Shown: piece after piece, positions 61,036 to 64,000 of the stretch
How the letters are laid out: each line of letters starts with the position of its first letter
Position numbering within the stretch: position 1 is the stretch's first letter
From: an uncultured Dorea sp.
GTDB lineage: Bacteria; Bacillota; Clostridia; Lachnospirales; Lachnospiraceae
Assembly (NCBI GenBank): GCA_910578495.1
Contig: CAJTRE010000002.1
Coordinates: 53,231 to 117,230 of the forward strand
Direction of reading: 5' to 3'
DNA: 64,000 nt
Translations under genes and position numbers: made by a program
Notes under the pieces: model-generated
What the model was told of the DNA's origin: nothing
What the model saw: the letters and a program-made list of their open reading frames with translations, nothing else
The model's database searches: none

Positions 61036-61909
61036 AATCTGCCCCCGCCTTTTCTCCAAAGTAATATAAGAATACATCCTCAAGGTTCGCCTCTTCCAAC
61101 ACAGCCTCTTCCATCGGTTTTTCTTCGGAAATAATCCGAAGCTCCACGCCGTACGCCTCTGATTTCATATTTGCAACCTTGTACTTTTGCAAATAATGAG
61201 TCACGTCATTTTTCTGCACGAAACATTTCCACACATCTTCCGACATAGTTCCTATCAACTCTTCTGCGGTTCCCCGATGCATAATCTGTCCGTCTTTCAT
61301 AAGCAGAATCTCATTGGCAATATACTCCACATCTGATACGATGTGAGTAGATAACAGTACCAGCCGGTCTTCCGCAAGTTCACTGATCAAATTACGAAAA
61401 CGAATACGTTCATTCGGATCCAGTCCCGCCGTCGGTTCATCCAGTATGAGAATTTTCGGATTATTCAACATTGCTTGAGCGATTCCCGCACGACGTTTCA
61501 TACCGCCGGATAATTTCTTCATCTTCTTGTGTGCCGCCTTTTGAAGTCCTACGCCTGCAATTAACTCTTTCACTCTCTTTTTCGCTACAGCCGGGCGAAT
61601 TCCCTTAATAGCGGCAATATAAAGCAGATAATCCTGTACCGTAAACTCTGGATAATACCCGAAATCTTGCGGAAGATACCCTAATATTTTCCGATAATCG
61701 CTATCCATTTTAAAAATGTCTTTTCCATCACAAGTAATGATTCCATCTGTCGGATGGAGCAAGGTACAGAGCATACGCATAAGCGTAGTCTTTCCTGCAC
61801 CGTTCACTCCCAGAAGTCCATATACTCCATTTGTCATCGTAATATCTAAATGATTTACTGCTGTAAAATCGCCAAATTCTTTTGTCAGATTAGTCACCTT
61901 TATTTCCAT
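61022..61909 (-). CDS. ABC transporter ATP-binding protein
   Basis: About 295 residues: Walker A GVNGAGKTTLMR, LSGGMKRRAGIAQAM signature, LILDEPTAGLDP Walker B, LLSTHIVSDVEYIA H-loop, then a C-terminal accessory region ending YFGEKAGADYVEI. The start is ATG 61909 with GGGAGG 9-10 bases upstream; the frame before it belongs to the upstream gene. It overlaps both neighbours. Confidence 0.93.
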   Translation of the reverse strand: MEIKVTNLTKEFGDFTAVNHLDITMTNGVYGLLGVNGAGKTTLMRMLCTLLHPTDGIITCDGKDIFKMDSDYRKILGYLPQDFGYYPEFTVQDYLLYIAAIKGIRPAVAKKRVKELIAGVGLQKAAHKKMKKLSGGMKRRAGIAQAMLNNPKILILDEPTAGLDPNERIRFRNLISELAEDRLVLLSTHIVSDVEYIANEILLMKDGQIMHRGTAEELIGTMSEDVWKCFVQKNDVTHYLQKYKVANMKSEAYGVELRIISEEKPMEEAVLEEANLEDVFLYYFGEKAGADYVEI

Positions 61910-62654
61910 CTGATTTAACCTCCCAACATTGTTTACAATTATGCAAAGTTTTATAAACAACAAGTGCAAAGAACAATACTGCCATTCCAAAAAGCAACAC
62001 CCACACCGGCGTAATAATTGCGGTATAAACCTCTTCGCTTAAAGTAATCATCCACCACGCCGCACTCCACACGAGACACAGTACAATGGACGTTATCTCG
62101 TTGACTGCGTGTTTATTACACAGTAATCCAAAACAAATACATGCCGTCACTGCCATCGGGAACAAAAATTGTATGAGTAAATCCATGAAAGTAAACTGCA
62201 TTTTCCCATGTAAAACGATACAAAATATCGTCAAAAGAAAAATATCTACAATTCCAAACAGCAGGATTCTTGCCGCATAAATTTGTCTTAAGGAATAATA
62301 AGAAGCGGCTTCTATTTCCATACAGTGGTTGGTTCTGTTTTTCCAAAGTTCCGGAATAATAAGTACCACAAACAATACGCCTGCCACTCCCATACTTCTC
62401 TGTACGAAAAACTCGTGATCCATTCTCGGTATACTAATACCTACACAAACGAGAAGAAGCGTCTGTAATATCCACCATCTTTTCTGTACCAGTCTCGCCT
62501 GTATCCACAAAAATTCCCAATAAGTAAGAACTTTTAACTGTTCTTTCTGGTAAAAGGTATCCTGTGATTTACGAATCGTATCCATAATCTTATCTTCTTT
62601 CACCGGAATTTCTGTTTGTTTTTTGTAGTCCTTCATCTTATCTTCCAGTCTCAT
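61890..62654 (-). CDS. Membrane protein between the ECF sigma and ABC genes
   Basis: A 254-residue protein with a cytoplasmic basic N-terminus (1-60, EDKMKDYKKQTEIPVKEDK) and six predicted helices. In this position it may act as anti-sigma factor, with the N-terminal part holding the sigma factor, but I see no zinc motif. GGAGGG lies 6 bases before ATG. It overlaps the sigma gene by 17 bases and the ATPase gene by 20. Confidence 0.8.
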   Translation of the reverse strand: MRLEDKMKDYKKQTEIPVKEDKIMDTIRKSQDTFYQKEQLKVLTYWEFLWIQARLVQKRWWILQTLLLVCVGISIPRMDHEFFVQRSMGVAGVLFVVLIIPELWKNRTNHCMEIEAASYYSLRQIYAARILLFGIVDIFLLTIFCIVLHGKMQFTFMDLLIQFLFPMAVTACICFGLLCNKHAVNEITSIVLCLVWSAAWWMITLSEEVYTAIITPVWVLLFGMAVLFFALVVYKTLHNCKQCWEVKSDGNKGD

Positions 62655-63183
62655 AAAAGCCCTCCTTTCCCAAATATTGTTCTAATTGTTTCTTTGCTTG
62701 TTTCAATCTGTATTTCACCAATGATAAGCTTATCTGTAATACACCTGCAATCTCCGAAAGTTTTAACTCCTGGAAATAATACAGGATAATAACTTCCCGA
62801 AACTCCTCCGGCAAAGCCCGAACCGCCTCTTCCACAATTACTTTATTTAACACTGAATTTTCAGGACTATCATCAGACGGTGCATTTCTTTCCAAATCTT
62901 CTCCTTCTGTCGGAATGTCCTTTTTCTTCTTGTAGTAATCTTTACAGAGATTTCCTGCAATGGTGTATAAATAATTTTTCGTCTTACCCTTATAATGGTA
63001 GTCAGACAATTTTGCGAAAAAGTGCAGGAATGTTTCCTGTGTCAAATCTTCTGCGTATTCTGTACCGTAACAGTGACGATTACAATAACTTAAAATTTCT
63101 TCATAGTATTTATGCACAAATCTGTCAAAAGCCTCATCATCGCCTTGTTTCATCTTCCGTATTAAAAGAAAATCAGTATCCAC
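62638..63183 (-). CDS. ECF sigma factor of the ABC operon
   Basis: About 181 residues: region 2 (AEDLTQETFLHFFAKLSDY, NYLYTIAGNLCKDYYKKKK) and region 4 (ALPEEFREVIILYYFQELKLSEIAGVLQISLSLVKYRLKQAK). I prefer GTG 63183 as start: AAAGGAGG lies 5 bases upstream and the protein then begins MDTDFLLIRKMKQGDDEAF, typical of the family. An ATG pair at 63204/63201 is the alternative. It leads an operon with the membrane protein and ABC transporter. Confidence 0.9.
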   Translation of the reverse strand: MDTDFLLIRKMKQGDDEAFDRFVHKYYEEILSYCNRHCYGTEYAEDLTQETFLHFFAKLSDYHYKGKTKNYLYTIAGNLCKDYYKKKKDIPTEGEDLERNAPSDDSPENSVLNKVIVEEAVRALPEEFREVIILYYFQELKLSEIAGVLQISLSLVKYRLKQAKKQLEQYLGKEGFYETGR

Positions 63184-63325
63184 AAAATCCTCCTTTCCCA
63201 TCATAATTTAAGATGTATGGTATTTAAAATGTATAAGCACTTATGTCATTCTGACAGGTATAACGAATGAAGGTTTTAAAAAGATAGTAGAAAATAAAAT
63301 TTTTTATATTTTTTTGCGCACAAAA

Positions 63326-63366
63326 ATAACCGCTTCGTTCACACCCTGGGGAAACAAAACGGTTAT
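63326..63366 (-). terminator. Terminator after the right-hand partial gene
   Basis: ATAACCG (63326-63332) and CGGTTAT (63360-63366) pair, with an inner GTT/AAC; on the minus strand TTTTTG follows. It lies 16 bases after the stop at 63382. Confidence 0.7.
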
Positions 63367-63381
63367 CAGTTAAATGATATT

Positions 63382-64000
63382 TTATGCCCTTCCATGGAAA
63401 GCTGTAACTGTCCCGGCACGAATAGCAGTAATCATCTCCCTTAATATTGTCCTATCATGCGAATTCTCCTTAAGGTACTCGTTAATCTTATCCTGCCATT
63501 TTTCACGTACATTCTTCGCATAATCTGACATTTCCTTTTTAGAGGCACCTCTTTTTATCATAGCGTCTGTAGCCATCGCTGTCTGCTTCATTATAGAAAA
63601 CGCAGCCTTTTTCTTTTCATCTTTTTCTGTCATAAATTCTGTATAAGTATCCAACCCCTTATTTAAATCAGCATATTCCTGCTCTGATAATTCTCCGGTT
63701 GCAAATGCACTGTCAATTTTTTTCCCAATACCGCCCAAAAGTTTGGCAAGCTGTTCCATACTTAACCCGTCAATAGAAAATTCAACTCCTGGAGGATATT
63801 CTTCCGTCATAAGTGAAGCTAATTCCTGTGCCTTTTCAGAAACGTTATCACCTGTAAATTTAACAAAATCTTGCCGTCCCCTTGCCACAAGCGGACTATC
63901 TAACTCATACCCTATATTCTGACCAAATTGTGAATCAATCGGTACTTCACCGCTGAACTCAACATGGTCTAAAATCTTGTCTTTTATAGACGCTGACTTC
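63382..64000 (-). CDS. Unknown protein, N-terminus beyond the window
   Basis: The frame stays open from the stop at 63382 to the window edge: upstream of the GTG at 63888 it continues with GYELDSPLVARGRQDF back through SASIKDKILDHVEFSGEVPID. The true start is therefore outside, and 205 residues are visible. The rest is mainly helical and charged (ELSEQEYADLNKGLDTYTEF, MIKRGASKKEMSDYAKNVREKW). No signal peptide or membrane segment in the visible part. I do not recognise the family. Confidence 0.7.
   Translation of the reverse strand, partial: KSASIKDKILDHVEFSGEVPIDSQFGQNIGYELDSPLVARGRQDFVKFTGDNVSEKAQELASLMTEEYPPGVEFSIDGLSMEQLAKLLGGIGKKIDSAFATGELSEQEYADLNKGLDTYTEFMTEKDEKKKAAFSIMKQTAMATDAMIKRGASKKEMSDYAKNVREKWQDKINEYLKENSHDRTILREMITAIRAGTVTAFHGRA

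Overview
The window looks like chromosomal DNA from a gut Lachnospiraceae (Clostridia, low to moderate GC). The evidence is the strong AGGAGG-type ribosome binding sites, the stand-alone AICAR transformylase beside a PurO-type IMP cyclohydrolase, the fused PotC-PotD transporter subunit, the DUF5685/DnaJ operon, and the EFR1-type and Rpn-type proteins. Most genes are on the minus strand. I see no rRNA, tRNA, CRISPR array, prophage or intact insertion sequence. Both ends cut genes: hflX on the left, and an unrecognised gene on the right.

Layout, left to right. 0-6.5 kb: hflX, a TPR lipoprotein and a metal module (His-rich Zn/Cd P1B ATPase, CadC-like ArsR repressor, and a second P1B ATPase with altered metal-site residues) with two candidate ArsR operators. 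6.5-14 kb: ung, hisHF, an OmpR-type two-component system, an ECF sigma/anti-sigma pair, and an Xre/DUF3169 membrane protein pair. 14-19.3 kb: housekeeping genes (smpB, rnr, secG, eno). 19.4-25.8 kb: a small membrane protein gene, glmM flanked by two related inverted-repeat elements, an FAD oxidoreductase, the split purine pair and DUF3841. 26-32.4 kb: an SDR, a BceB/FtsX-type ABC transporter and a divergent LytTR/GHKL two-component system.

32.4-41.7 kb: a 45-aa FeoB-associated-type Cys-rich protein, an Lsa-like ABC-F protein with an unusual leader, rsmH, two paralogous ABC-2 permeases (one with an intact ATPase, one with a LytTR protein fused to a dead ATPase half), a ferredoxin/Crp pair, and a broken vanY-like gene. 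41.7-46.4 kb: a ferredoxin-flavodoxin protein, a GNAT, a zinc macrodomain protein, a deoxyinosine glycosylase and the DUF5685/DnaJ operon. 46.5-50.4 kb: hydE-hydG-hydF for [FeFe]-hydrogenase maturation, behind a leader with a terminator, an alternative pairing and a 13-codon peptide. 50.5-55.4 kb: a polyamine transporter operon with its Xre-cupin regulator. 55.5-64 kb: a DUF4143 ATPase, GNAT/Sir2/MarR, an Rpn-family nuclease, an ECF sigma-ABC transporter operon and a partial unknown.

The signals most worth following are these. A promoter of about 78 bp is present almost twice, before the xre gene and before the small membrane gene about 5.6 kb away, and both copies carry the same TGACAA-N6-TTGTCA operators at identical spacing. 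The hyd leader looks like a real attenuator. The LytTR/dead-ATPase fusion with its own permease looks like a regulatory module. A large structured inverted-repeat element lies next to glmM, and the second P1B ATPase has lost the usual metal ligands. No one locus is clearly a whole new system; the Xre regulon and the hyd leader are the best candidates.
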